DNA of 64,000 bases. Source: Spisula solida. Lineage: Eukaryota; Mollusca; Bivalvia; Venerida; Mactridae. A program made the translations under genes and the position numbers. The first letter of the stretch is position 1, and each line of letters opens with the position of its first letter. The stretch is from contig OX365956.1 of the NCBI GenBank assembly GCA_947247005.1, positions 14,652,089 through 14,716,088 on the forward strand, written 5' to 3'. Below, in pieces: positions 1 through 9,610 of this stretch. The notes below the pieces were generated by a model. The model was not told where the DNA came from and searched no databases. It was given only the letters and a program-made list of their open reading frames with translations.

Positions 1-657
1 CATATCTATTTTACCTGGACCGCTTACTGTGTAATATATCAGTGTTTTATTTATACATGTAGTACCGCGTGAAATACAGTTGCGACTGTAACATAGGCAG
101 ATAAGAAAGCCTATGAAATACATTCGGATTCAGCCCAATCAGTTTAAACTGAGTGAAACATTATAAATGCGTTTGCAGGACTTTGCATTTATATGAATAA
201 GCTAAACTGAAGCTTATTGATAAGCTTTTCACCCCTCGGTAATCATATACGTATAGTTCGATATGTTGCATTCGTCATTACCAATATAATTTATATTAAT
301 TTTAATGTTATTATGGGTTGTTGTATATTTACATGATGCTGTCAAATACACTAGACAGTGAAGTTGGCGACCGGGTTCAAATCCGGGCGGAGGCACACAT
401 ATGCCAGCCATATTTCAACTGCGCGCGGCGGCATTAAAAAAATAAGGTCCGTTGTTTTTAGCACAGGATATTTAATTTACATGAAGGACTTTAAATAACA
501 TGTCCTTTGTGAAAATTAAAAAACATATTACCATGCATAAACACCAATTGAAATACCAAATGAGAATATACGTGATAGATCATGCGTTACATTCGAACTA
601 TGAGACATATGAGTAGATCTAAGATCTTGTGTTCAGTGAATGTCAACATTTCAAAAC
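1..657. other. AT-rich intergenic stretch
   Basis: No coding sequence is supported here. A minus-strand open frame at 229-411 exists only because it reads through a tRNA-like fragment, and is not believed. Confidence 0.5.
355..398 (+). other. tRNA-like 3' fragment (T-arm / B box)
   Basis: Positions 371-387 read as a perfect 5-bp stem (ccggg/ccggg with a ttcaaat loop), which is a tRNA T-arm and a Pol III B box (ggttcaaatcc, 374-384). No acceptor partner for the following cggaggc and no A box lies upstream at the right spacing, so this is a 3' tRNA or SINE-head remnant rather than a tRNA gene. Confidence 0.55.
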
Positions 658-1062
658 AAAAGACCAACTTCCTTCAGAAGTGGGTTTTAAGTGAGTCTTT
701 TTAATGCGAAGCTCAACTAACGAAAAATTATCAAAAATGTAAAAGACCAACTTAAAACCCACTTTAACCCACTTCTGAGAATACCATTATTCAAAAGACG
801 CACTTTAGCCAACTTATTTTCGTTAAAGACCCACTTTAACCAACTTCATTTATGAAAAGACCAACAAAAACACACTTCCTGTACTAAAAGACGCACTTAA
901 ACCAACTTATTTGATAAAAAGACCCACTTTAGCCAACAAAAAACACACTTATTGTCAAAAAACCCAAGAAAAACTCGCTTTTAGCATACTTTTGTCAAAA
1001 AACGCAGGAAAAACCCACTAATAAGTTGGTTTTAAGTGAGTTTTTGGTAAAAGTGTGTTTTT
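658..1062. repeat. Degenerate tandem repeat with inverted outer copies
   Basis: A unit close to aaagacccactttaacc followed by aacttatt recurs about ten times with varying spacers. The outermost copies (about 680-705 and 1020-1046, 'ggttttaagtgag') are on the opposite strand, so the ends are inverted relative to the interior. It is non-coding. The layout suggests an array captured in, or turned into, a foldback element. Confidence 0.7.
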
Positions 1063-2229
1063 CTTCGGGAAGGGATATACTGGTAATATACATTTAATCT
1101 ATATCTTTCTAGTGTTTTGTTACTGTCGTATTTTTCACACGTATAGTGATCGACTGTCTTTGTTTGCTTGTTTGTTTAACAATTAATGAATGGTATGTGT
1201 TATATCGGTATTGACCCTCAATACACGTTGATGTAAGTTTGACAACTGGTTCAATTTGCAACACTGTAGTTTGTGTATAATTGTATTAACGATATAGCAA
1301 TACCCGGTTTCTGAAATCCGCAGAAATTAATTCCCGATTTTCTGGTAGGTCGCAGAAATAAAAACCGCAGAAATAAAACCTACCCATTTTAGGCCTAAAT
1401 CGCAAAATTTTCTACCCGCAGAAATAACCCGCTATACGGTATCACTGCACTACTTTTCCAGCAGTATTGATCGTCCGGGTATTAAATGAACATCCCTCGC
1501 ATAAGTAGAAAGTATTATTTGTGTATTTGGGTATTGAACACATATTTGTAGGGAAACTATACATTTCGCTGGCTTAGAATTAGAATTATATGGCTGATGC
1601 ATATTTGAAATCTGCATCTCAAGACGCTTCTTATGCGCATATTTTCATGAACATCGGAAGTGGTCATGTTTACCAAACTGAAGTTGAAAAAGCTTGTTTT
1701 TCCATAAGTAAAGAGTAGTTTTTTCTTGCGTCCTCACGAAAATGATTTTGTTCTTACGAGCCAGCGATTTGTGTGCGATATAGAACGTAATAATGGATTT
1801 TTTATATATGTCTTCCGACAGTCATCGGTCATTGGACAAATATGCATACACTACTCAACACTTATAATCAGGCTCTTCATATATTAACAAAATTCAAGTC
1901 ACTAAGTATCTAATTTTTATTCTGGCGGTTGAAAATGTATACGCTAAGTGTAAACAACATAAAATAAAAGTTCATGATGATTCTACTATTTTAAACTGAA
2001 TTATTTCATATATTTGACAACCACCCTCAAAACCAGAAATGACATAATAATTGGATTAAATGCTATGTCAGTAACCCATTTTTCTAAAGATAAAACATAA
2101 TAAAAAATAATTTTATATGGACGAAGTCAACAATAAAAACATACTGCAAAGCTTTACCGCGAAAGGTTGTTTAGTCGAGAAAAATGGGATACAACTTAAA
2201 ATCATTTACTTTTAAGATTAAGCTGGACT
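1063..2229. other. Non-coding; short cgcagaaat cluster inside
   Basis: No gene is supported. At 1316-1432 the word cgcagaaat occurs four times (ccgcagaaat, tcgcagaaat, ccgcagaaat, ccgcagaaat) within a block bounded by 'acccggttt' and 'acccgctat'. This looks like the remnant of a small repeat family. The rest is AT-rich with no structure I can name. Confidence 0.45.
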
Positions 2230-2602
2230 TTGATTGTGACATAGAAGATATTACATGAGTGTCTTTCCATATTGAATTTATTAAACGAGTTGAATAAAAT
2301 AATAAAATGCGAGGCTCTGTCGAGCTTTTTATCGATTTTTTTGCAACGAGTTTAATAAATTCAATGTGGAAAGTCACAAATGTAATGTTCTTTTTATCAC
2401 ATGTTAGCCTTTTCCGGCTGAAACATTAAATAGCTACTTTTTTCACTATAATAAACGCGCAACTTTGACGACGTCGCCTATCCTTTGAATGACGTCGCGT
2501 GATAGCTTTATTACACTAGTGTATTATCAAAAATAAATAATGGCTTTATTACGCTGCCGCGACGTCAAACATGTGATAAAATGTAATTCACCATAGGGAA
2601 CT
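2230..2602. repeat. Composite foldback (nested inverted repeats)
   Basis: An arm at about 2243-2295 (…tgaatttattaaacgagtt) is matched in reverse complement at 2341-2395, a long imperfect hairpin with a loop of about 45 nt. The outer part of the right arm (2380-2404, atcacatgtt) is matched again in reverse complement at 2569-2592 (aacatgtgat). Between them, gacgtcgcg and cgcgacgtc bracket 2492-2568. Three related arms in alternating orientation suggest a decayed TIR element or two nested ones. Confidence 0.65.
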
Positions 2603-3489
2603 CAGTGTCGCCTATATAAGTAAAACGCACTAATATTTTGGTATAATTGTGTTTGATAGATGAGAAATTACAAAATAATGAGTGTATGGAATTTGACTAA
2701 TCTATCACCACGCGTTATCACTATTTCGAGAATTTTATTTGTTCCAATTTCAATTAAAAGGAAGGTAATTACGCATTTTTTTCATTTTCTAAATTTCAAA
2801 GTTGCACTGATTTATAAAGTGTAATTAGTTTAGAAATGTTTGATGTTTTACTGTTAAGACGATCAAGATTGAATTGTACTTTTTATAATTATTTTGCATT
2901 TTTACTGACAAAAGATGAATTTCACAAAAAAACCTGTTTTGATAAACAAAGGGCAATATCTTCGCATATTTGACGATGCTATATATATAACATTAACATT
3001 TATTGCTCCTGAGCATATAAAGACCTTAATTTTCCCATTGCCGTGAACAAAAATATAGGAGTTTGAAAAGTGACCGATTATAAGTGTTGAGTAGTGTAAG
3101 TGTATCATACCCTTATAACATGAATATACGTATAGGATGCCCTTAGGAATATGTATTGTGATATGTTGGTTAATATTGACATAATAATTGTTACACCATT
3201 GTGACAACCGAACTACAAATACGACAATGCTTTTAGATATGTCAAACAAAGGATCGTTCCACCACTACAATTATACTGATCCGTTTGAACATATATTTGG
3301 AGTTCAGTCCGTCTCTATGTGTGAATATTCTGTTGTCGTATGTAATAAGGGCCCCGCAATTAGGACCCAATAGTTATTGTCTTGACCGCCTGTTGGTCCG
3401 TCTTTCCGTCCTCATATTCCAAATTTTATATAAATATCTAGCTAACCATGGACGATACAGACACATAACAGAACGAAAAATGAACTGGC
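2603..3489. other. Non-coding AT-rich stretch
   Basis: The longest open frame (2902-3249, minus, 115 codons) is rich in Ile, Tyr, Phe and Asn, as expected of chance frames in AT-rich DNA. No motif is recognised and no copy of it occurs elsewhere in the window. Confidence 0.5.
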
Positions 3490-3872
3490 CAAGTTCCAGT
3501 TGTCAAAAAGCCGAATAAACTAGTTTCAGCAATCAAAAGTTGTATGTCTAAGCTGAATGACCTAGTTTCAACAGTAAAACGGCTAATTTACCTTGGTTTT
3601 GCTGTCTGATGTCCTAATTAGTTAAACAATGACAATAATAAAAGATGAATGTCATGGTTTCAGCTGAATGACCTAGTTTCAGACATAAAAAATCTAAAAG
3701 CCCCAGTGGAATGATCTAATTTCAACAAGTAGAATGTCCAAGCTGAATGGCACAGCCTCAACAAGCTAAATGCCCCTGGTCGAATGACCCATTTTAAACA
3801 ATTCAAATGCTCAAGCTGATAACCAAAGTTCCAATTTAGCAAAAATACCGAACACCTAGTTTTAGTTGTCCG
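3490..3872 (+). repeat. Degenerate ~37-bp tandem array, 'gaatgacctagtttca' type
   Basis: A unit resembling aagctgaatgacctagtttc, followed by 'aacagtaaaa', recurs at about 3553, 3661, 3702, 3740, 3777 and 3813 with increasing divergence. The same unit family occurs at 35195-35450, 38330-38400 and 58370-58430. At those three places it adjoins the 'ggcagcactcaactt' retroelement end motif, so it probably belongs to that element's interior or flank. Confidence 0.65.
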
Positions 3873-4769
3873 TCGTCTTAAAGGTTAAGGATACAAGTAA
3901 ATGGTAAATTCCTGCCGCCACACTAACACTTTATTGATAATAGATATTCAAACTGAAACTTGTTATCCTTATTTAATTCAACAGTGATAATACGCATATC
4001 TGTAGCATGGAGCAACACCTCTTTTAATAAACTTTGACTTGCTGCAAAACCTTAAACATTGGCCATAGTTGAAATCCATTAGGATAATCAAATGAAAGTT
4101 GCTATACTTACCGATATTGACTACGACAAGATATACATGTGAAGCATCAATTGTATCTAAGGTAAACAACTCCTCTTTAATACATCTTGGCTGATTCCCC
4201 TAAACACAACAAAAATATTCAATTGAATGAAGTTCTGTTGTGTGCATTTCCATCTTGCAATCAATATTGATCAATCAGGATGTAGGAACAGGGCAATGAC
4301 ACATAAACTATGTCATTGTTAGATTGAATGAGTGTGCAAATTTTGTCAGCAAAAACAAATTCGAACATTATAAAAGTCAAAGTTGATCATGTTTTCTCTG
4401 GAATTAAACCGTTGTTCATCAAAGAGTTTGATGTTATTTTAGTAGGAACGTAACTACTTCTTTCAGGCAACAATATATGCTAAGTACATCTAGAAACGCA
4501 ACATTGGGTCTACTGTCAATATGTTTTCAACCTGCATGGTGATATGCAAGCAAACTACATTTAGAGTACTTGGCGTTGTTATATTCATGTATCAATACAT
4601 CTGTAAAATTTTATCAAATAGAGCTACACTTAGGTGCAGAGCGGTGTTTGGTGTATAGTGCGGCCGAAAAAGTAACGGAACAAAAAATGATAAAATTGCT
4701 ATTTTTTCGGAACCGTTGTTTTATGTGAATAGGTAAAATATCGATCAAATATGGATTGATTACTTATTC
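3873..4769. other. Non-coding; one solitary TIR-like end
   Basis: No gene is supported. At 4655-4666 'tatagtgcggcc' matches the outermost bases of the 7446-8605 element's inverted repeats, but the sequence then diverges (gaaaaagtaacgg) and no partner end is visible nearby. It may be the terminus of a related element whose other end is lost. Confidence 0.4.
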
Positions 4770-4958
4770 ATGATGTCCAACAAGTTGTTTATCACTGTCA
4801 GCAGCATCTGTGAGTCTGATCTGGAGCTGGTTCACGCGGTCTTACTGGTCCCTGTGGGAGAGGTGTTACGCATGAATGACCTGAGCTTGGACGTTTGCAA
4901 TTGTTGCCAGTGTAATGGTATCGTGTCTCTAGACCAGAAAGTTTCGATGCCAATTTAA
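4770..4958 (+). CDS. GC-richer open stretch, unrecognised
   Basis: A 62-codon frame (MMSNKLFITVSSICESDLE…, ending …VSLDQKVSMPI) lies in a segment clearly richer in G and C than its surroundings, with balanced codon use and a cysteine cluster (CNCCQC, about residues 43-48). That is why it is listed. I cannot assign it to a family. No splice sites are convincing, and a minus-strand frame across the same bases is also partly open. It could be an exon of a host gene, a fragment of a mobile element, or chance. Confidence 0.2.
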   Translation: MMSNKLFITVSSICESDLELVHAVLLVPVGEVLRMNDLSLDVCNCCQCNGIVSLDQKVSMPI

Positions 4959-5243
4959 CCGTCATGCCAACTCCTGTTTGATATCTCTGTCATAAGCATC
5001 CGAATGGCCTGGTTTCGCACATATTCAGACAATCATGGCGTTTTTATTCCTGTACATATGCCATTTCTTTTGTGATATTTTTATTAGCAAACTTTACAAA
5101 ATGTTCGATGTAATGTATACCAAATTTTATCTTGCGCAAACGGTGCACGTGGAAATCATGTTTTTTGTGATTATATCGCTGCACGTGATTTACGTAACAC
5201 GATAAAATTTGGATGATGGCCAAGTTTCTACAATATTACACTA

Positions 5244-6106
5244 CACTAAGAGGCACTTATAACTGTGCACTTACACAAATCTCACTATCTCAGTATTTAG
5301 TGGGTATATTTTGTTGAAATTTGCAGCAAGTGTAGTTAAAAGATGTGTGATAATGTCTAAGAATATTTCATTTCATTACAAACAATATTTAGGAAACGCC
5401 AGTATGTAATTTAGCGTTGCGTAAAATTGCGAAGTCACAAAATCTGCTCCGGCTTAAAACGCACAGTTTTCCAACAAATAAGAACGCGTATTCCTCAGAG
5501 TTTATGCTATGCATTGTTGTCGCATTGACGTCACCTTTGATGGGCAATCTCAGTGACAGTTGATCGAAGCATAACATGCCTTTCTTATCAACATACGTTG
5601 AAATCCGACCAGTCATTCCAGAAAAATGACGTTGAATTGTTTTTAACAATGAACGAACAGACAGACAGGTAGAACATGGCTCAAACACCTGTAGGGGGGT
5701 TAATGATTGTAAACGCGTACTTTTGCTTATTGGAACGCCAATAATATTTAAAATCAAACAGTTACTGTGTGCAACATTGAAAAGCCCGTGTTGATAAACC
5801 CGACGTCTCGGCGTCAATTTAGTCAAACATTGACGTTTGTGTTTTTTTAGGATAACAGGTCATGAATTTAATGGAAATGACCACGTTTTGTTTTATTTCC
5901 CGCTGTTTCACCATTATCTCGTGCAATTCGTTAAATTGCTATTTTCACAGTCCAATGGACAATATTCATTGAACCGTAAGATAAAAATATCGGATTACGT
6001 TGCGCGTCGACTTACAACCAAATACACTAAATTTCGTTAAAAAATATCAACAAACAAAAAAGTTATTAGGAATAGAAAACTGCACAGTTATAAGTGCCTC
6101 TTAGTG
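5244..6106. mobile_element. 863-bp CACTA-like TIR element
   Basis: The ends are a perfect 26-bp inverted repeat: cactaagaggcac… at 5244-5269 and its reverse complement at 6081-6106. Both sides are flanked by TA (5242-5243 and 6107-6108). A terminus starting CACTA with a 2-3-bp target duplication fits the EnSpm/CACTA superfamily, although a TA target also fits Tc1/mariner. At 863 bp it is far too short for an autonomous CACTA element, so it is probably non-autonomous. Perfect arms argue for recent activity compared with its decayed neighbours. Confidence 0.75.
5389..5826 (-). CDS. 145-codon ORF inside the CACTA-like element, unrecognised
   Basis: This is the longest open frame outside the LINEs and fills the left-centre of the TIR element. 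Its composition is mixed (K/R, S/T, L, C; starts MTKLTPRRRVYQHG, ends AKLHTGVS) and not the Ile/Tyr/Asn bias of random AT-rich frames. I see no zinc finger, HTH or catalytic signature, no signal peptide and no clear membrane segment. It may be a remnant of an element-encoded protein, or an open frame kept open by the local GC content. Confidence 0.25.
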   Translation of the reverse strand: MTKLTPRRRVYQHGLFNVAHSNCLILNIIGVPISKSTRLQSLTPLQVFEPCSTCLSVRSLLKTIQRHFSGMTGRISTYVDKKGMLCFDQLSLRLPIKGDVNATTMHSINSEEYAFLFVGKLCVLSRSRFCDFAILRNAKLHTGVS

Positions 6107-6246
6107 TACTACACAAAGTTCAAATACACATGCACAATGCAAGTAAGAAAAAAGGGATAACAATATTACGTTTCTAGATGTATTAAGTATATGACAGTGT
6201 AAGATATGACTTTATTATTTGCTTTCAATGGATTACGGAGATGTTT

Positions 6247-6289
6247 CAGTGAAAATAACAGTGAAATTACCACTTTGTTATTTTCACTG
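6247..6289. repeat. Perfect 14-bp stem hairpin
   Basis: Positions 6247-6260 (cagtgaaaataaca) and 6276-6289 are exact reverse complements with a 15-nt loop. Confidence 0.75.
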
Positions 6290-6455
6290 TTTCAGAAGCT
6301 GGTTCCAGTATCGTTCAGAAAAAGAAACATAACGTCAACGGCGCCGGGCTTTAAAATGTACGTTATGTCATCATGACGTCGAAATTGGAATTCCAATTAA
6401 GCCTATTACGGTACCCTTTTAAGAGAAATTGAAGCATATAATAAACAGAAAATTT

Positions 6456-6561
6456 GTTGAATTTTGGTGAAAGATCAATTTTATTTCACTCGTGATCACA
6501 TAAAATGATATTTTCTATGATCACTCGATGAAATAAAATACGATCTCACACCAAAATCAAC
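6456..6561. repeat. ~105-bp foldback
   Basis: The arm 6456-6502 (gttgaattttggtgaaagat…, then cgtgatcacata) pairs with 6516-6561 (…atcacaccaaaatcaac type) with few mismatches and a loop of about 13 nt. This is typical of a MITE or the terminal hairpin of a foldback element. Confidence 0.7.
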
Positions 6562-7601
6562 AAATATCCTCTATTTAATGTGTCTTAGCACAGAAATTTA
6601 GAACTAACAGCACTGATAATTATGCATCCCACTGTATACTTATACACTCTTCTTCGACTTTTTCTAACATGCTATCACGGGTCCCTTCGGATTTTCGCGG
6701 GTAATTGCCATTATATTGTAAAAAGTCGGCTTTTCTAAACCTAAATTGTGCTTTATTTTCGAATTGTGTTCTTCATATATGTCTCCATGATCAAGAAGGA
6801 TACTTGAAAAACAACTTTTCCAGCAAAGCAGGTACACAGCTGCATTAACAACCTGACAAACACTCGTAGAACACATTAGGCGAGCTGCTCATGTTATTTT
6901 GTTGATGACACTATAATGGCATGTACTCTAAATAAACAACGATCGACAGGGAGCTTTGAAACAAATAAAACGAATGACAATACTGACGTTTATAGCTTCA
7001 TCTAATACATTTTATGAGTATTGTGCTACACTCTCTGCCGATATTACTACTTTAATCGGTCAAATTGTATTGCTTTACACCCGAGAGAATGGGGGACACG
7101 ATACAGAGTTGATGTCAACAATATCCACCACCGTACAACCTGTTGCGTGTATAAGGCAGCTTTGTTAGTGGAAGGCATCGGAAAACAAGTTTTGCCTGAC
7201 TTCAGTTGAGTATATATTTGTTATCTTTGAGCTAGTTTCCGCTAATATAAATAGTGATCAAGTTCAGATAACGTTGAAGCGATGAATAAACAATTAGTAT
7301 GTACCATTTGTGTGCGCAAGTGTAAGTTCAATTCTAACTGCGAAAACAACATATCTTACATATGTATTAAGTAAGCTATGTTAAAAGCGTTAAAAACTTT
7401 CGCAATTCTTAATCATTTGAAACAAACGTTAATCGTTCCCTCATATAGTGCGGCCAAGATATGATGGCACAATAACATTGTGTAAACGTCACTGGTCGGA
7501 TTAGTCCATATCAAAACGCGGGTAAGTAAATAAATCACGATCATATAAGCGCTTGTTCAGTTATTTTAACTTATTTAATTAAGGATGAAGGTCGTTGTGC
7601 T

Positions 7602-7671
7602 TATTATATAGTCTAGTGGTAACGCTGCTAATCTCAACGCGGACGGTCCGGGTTCGAATCCCGTCAGAATC
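7602..7671 (+). ncRNA. tRNA-like Pol III promoter module
   Basis: A box tagtctagtgg (7609-7619) and B box ggttcgaatcc (7651-7661) match consensus with tRNA spacing. A run of seven T follows at 7672-7678, a good Pol III terminator. The D-arm and T-arm resemble Glu/Gly-type tRNAs. The acceptor arms do not pair (3' cagaatc has no 5' partner) and the anticodon stem is imperfect, so this is tRNA-derived rather than a working tRNA gene. Confidence 0.65.
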
Positions 7672-7799
7672 TTTTTTTATTTCTATTTTGTTTCGCGAAT
7701 GTTTTTTCGTACACTTTTCACAAAACTGTATTTGTATTTGTTGGTGTATTGCTTACAACCAGATAGAATGTGTAAACTGCAACATTATTAAATTGAACT

Positions 7800-8108
7800 A
7801 TGGCTAAACGTATCATATTAACGCAACAAGAACGATACATTGTGTCTAACGTATTAGAATTCTGCGCACGAGAGGCATCAATAGAACTGCCAGTGATTCC
7901 GTTGTCCTGTCAAAGGAAACAAACTACCGCAATGACAGGGGTATCAGAAAGGACGGTTTCCCGCATAAAGGCGAAGAAATTGCACAATAGTGTAAGTAAA
8001 TCAAGAAGTAACAAAAGCTCACTGTATTCTTTTGATGCTTATGATGATAGTGACAGTGATTATGACGAGGCGGATGGTGATAGCGATGATGATTTTGCAG
8101 ATTTCTAA
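7800..8108 (+). CDS. Small HTH protein of the TIR element (transposase-N-terminus-like)
   Basis: The 102-codon frame starts MAKRIILTQQERYIV and contains TGVSERTVSRIKAKK (residues 46-60). This is the helix-turn-helix found at the N-terminus of many invertebrate Tc1/mariner-type transposases (pattern ATGxSxRTVxRI), preceded by the usual helical segment (LTQQERYIVSNVLEFCARE). From residue 79 the chain turns strongly acidic (DAYDDSDSDYDEADGDSDDD) and stops. There is no room for a DDE catalytic domain, so on its own it could bind DNA but not transpose. It lies centrally in the element, 121 bp after the upstream T-run. It may be a decayed transposase start or a separate accessory or repressor-like protein; the family assignment rests on the motif only. 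Confidence 0.5.
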   Translation: MAKRIILTQQERYIVSNVLEFCAREASIELPVIPLSCQRKQTTAMTGVSERTVSRIKAKKLHNSVSKSRSNKSSLYSFDAYDDSDSDYDEADGDSDDDFADF

Positions 8109-8353
8109 AATGATTCTGTCACAAACACTGCTGATTAACAATGTTAATTCATATAATTTATGTACATGTATACGTACAGAATATTAATTTATAACTGATT
8201 GTTCCAGATAAATATAATAAAATACTATATAATAAATATACAGAATAGAGAAAGTATACGAATGAAAATAATGTAACTAGATAATCAGCGTGTAACGGGT
8301 TATACTAAGAAAAAAAGTTTACTAGAGTTGAAGAATACAATTCATTACCAAAA

Positions 8354-8441
8354 TAATGCACACAAGTGAGATTCGAACCAGTAACCTACTTCCATAATAT
8401 TATTGTATTTACAACGCTTTACCGACTGAGCTAGCGAGGCA
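8354..8441 (-). ncRNA. Second tRNA-like Pol III module, opposite strand
   Basis: On the minus strand the A box is tagctcagtcgg (8422-8433) and the B box ggttcgaatct (8369-8379), followed by tttt (complement of 8350-8353). The 5' end reads gcctcgctagctcagtcgg, very close to a genuine tRNA 5' half. The B-box-side stem and the 3' acceptor do not pair well and the A-to-B spacing is about ten nucleotides long, so it is a tRNA relative or SINE head. It differs in sequence from the module at 7602-7671 and points towards it. Confidence 0.6.
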
Positions 8442-9343
8442 CATGTAAAATTGTCTCGTATATTTGCTTATAATGCAAAAACGTAATAGGAAACAAGCGT
8501 TTATTGACCCTGACTGTTAATAAGCACCCCTTTCTGTTGAAAATGAACCCATCGGCTAATTAGCATGAGTAAATGTTATTGTGCCATCATATCTTGGCCG
8601 CACTATAGAACTGCTGATTTCGTTTTAAACACAACGAGTTCTTTATCAATAATTTGTGTCGCATTTGAATAAACATAATGCTATGTCCCATTATGTTTAT
8701 CTCATGTACCACTTGAATCCAAAAGGATAACAAGAAAGTCTAGCATTTGATAATGATAATGCCTTGAAGTTGATGATAAACATATCTTAAAATACAAGAC
8801 CGATGCATTTGGATAACATTCGAATACCTAACAGTCGCGTGACAATTCAGTTAACTAACTTTATCTTATTGTCCATACATAAAACTATCTGATGAATTTG
8901 CCCTCTCCTAATCTAACAATGACATAATTTCAATCTCATAATACTGAATTAATGAAAGTGTGTCAGTCTGGATACTTCTTGATGTCACTTACTCTGTCTG
9001 GAAATGGATATATTGCAGCTGAATATCGTCGGCCGGTAATCTTAATATAAGATTTAATGTAAAAAAACGCATTCCAAATCGGGTTTTTTCCCTAGGGAAT
9101 TGATAAGATGCAAGCAATTAATTTAAAATGGCATGAATGGTTCCCACGAGTATAGTTCTCATTTAAGACAATACAAAGCTGTATCGCAGTTATGAAATAT
9201 CTGTAGGAGAGCAATTTTATTGAACTGAATGCTTTATCACGCGTATTATTGTGCTTAAAATGCAATTCAGGAGTACTATTTTAGAAATGGTTTTAGGCTG
9301 TTTCAGTTGAGTGCTGCCTTCCCCGTCCCGACATTTCATTATA

Positions 9344-9610
9344 CGAGGGGTGATCAACAAATTACATATATTTTATCATGATATAAAATTTGAATTTGTA
9401 TGTCAGAATATAGTTAGCGATGTGTGATGTTCGCGGAAAGTTTTTTTTTTATTTAAGCCATTTTATCTTGTAAAATGCGTTATTTCATGCAATCCGTTCA
9501 GCTCTAATGTCCGAAATTCTGTAGTTTAATGTAATGTAGTTTGTATTTGTCTCTGCCATTTGAGTATTGAAATTATGAACCAAGTACACGAATTTATTGA
9601 ATGACCTTCG
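9344..9610. mobile_element. Mariner-like relic (copy in A)
   Basis: The ends read cgaggggtgatcaaca… at 9344 and …gaatgaccttcg at 9610, each flanked by TA. These are mariner-type termini. The same insertion sits at the equivalent place in A' (39957-40301) and inverted in A'' (56653-56915), so it predates the duplications. No transposase remains. Confidence 0.7.

Larger units (their letters stand above)
7446..8605. mobile_element. 1.16-kb TA-flanked TIR element with two tRNA-like modules
   Basis: The terminal inverted repeats are about 34 bp: 7446-7479 (tagtgcggccaagatatgat…) and the exact reverse complement at 8572-8605. TA flanks both ends (7444-7445, 8606-8607). Inverted copy A'' near 57600 is continuous across the equivalent site, so this is an insertion private to A. 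Inside are a plus-strand tRNA-like module, a 102-codon HTH ORF and a minus-strand tRNA-like module, placed almost symmetrically about 155-165 bp from each end. TA target and HTH type fit the IS630/Tc1/mariner superfamily; no DDE domain is present. Confidence 0.85.

Noticed and set aside
229..411. 60-codon minus frame as a gene
   Set aside because: Its most protein-like part (GFEPG) is the complement of a tRNA T-arm, a common source of false ORFs.
2902..3249. 115-codon minus frame as a membrane protein
   Set aside because: Composition is that of AT-rich DNA, with no motif, no splice signals and no copy.
7602..7671. Functional tRNA gene
   Set aside because: Acceptor arms do not pair and the anticodon stem is imperfect; only the Pol III boxes are well kept.
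8354..8441. Functional tRNA gene on the minus strand
   Set aside because: A-to-B-box spacing is too long and the T-stem and acceptor do not pair.
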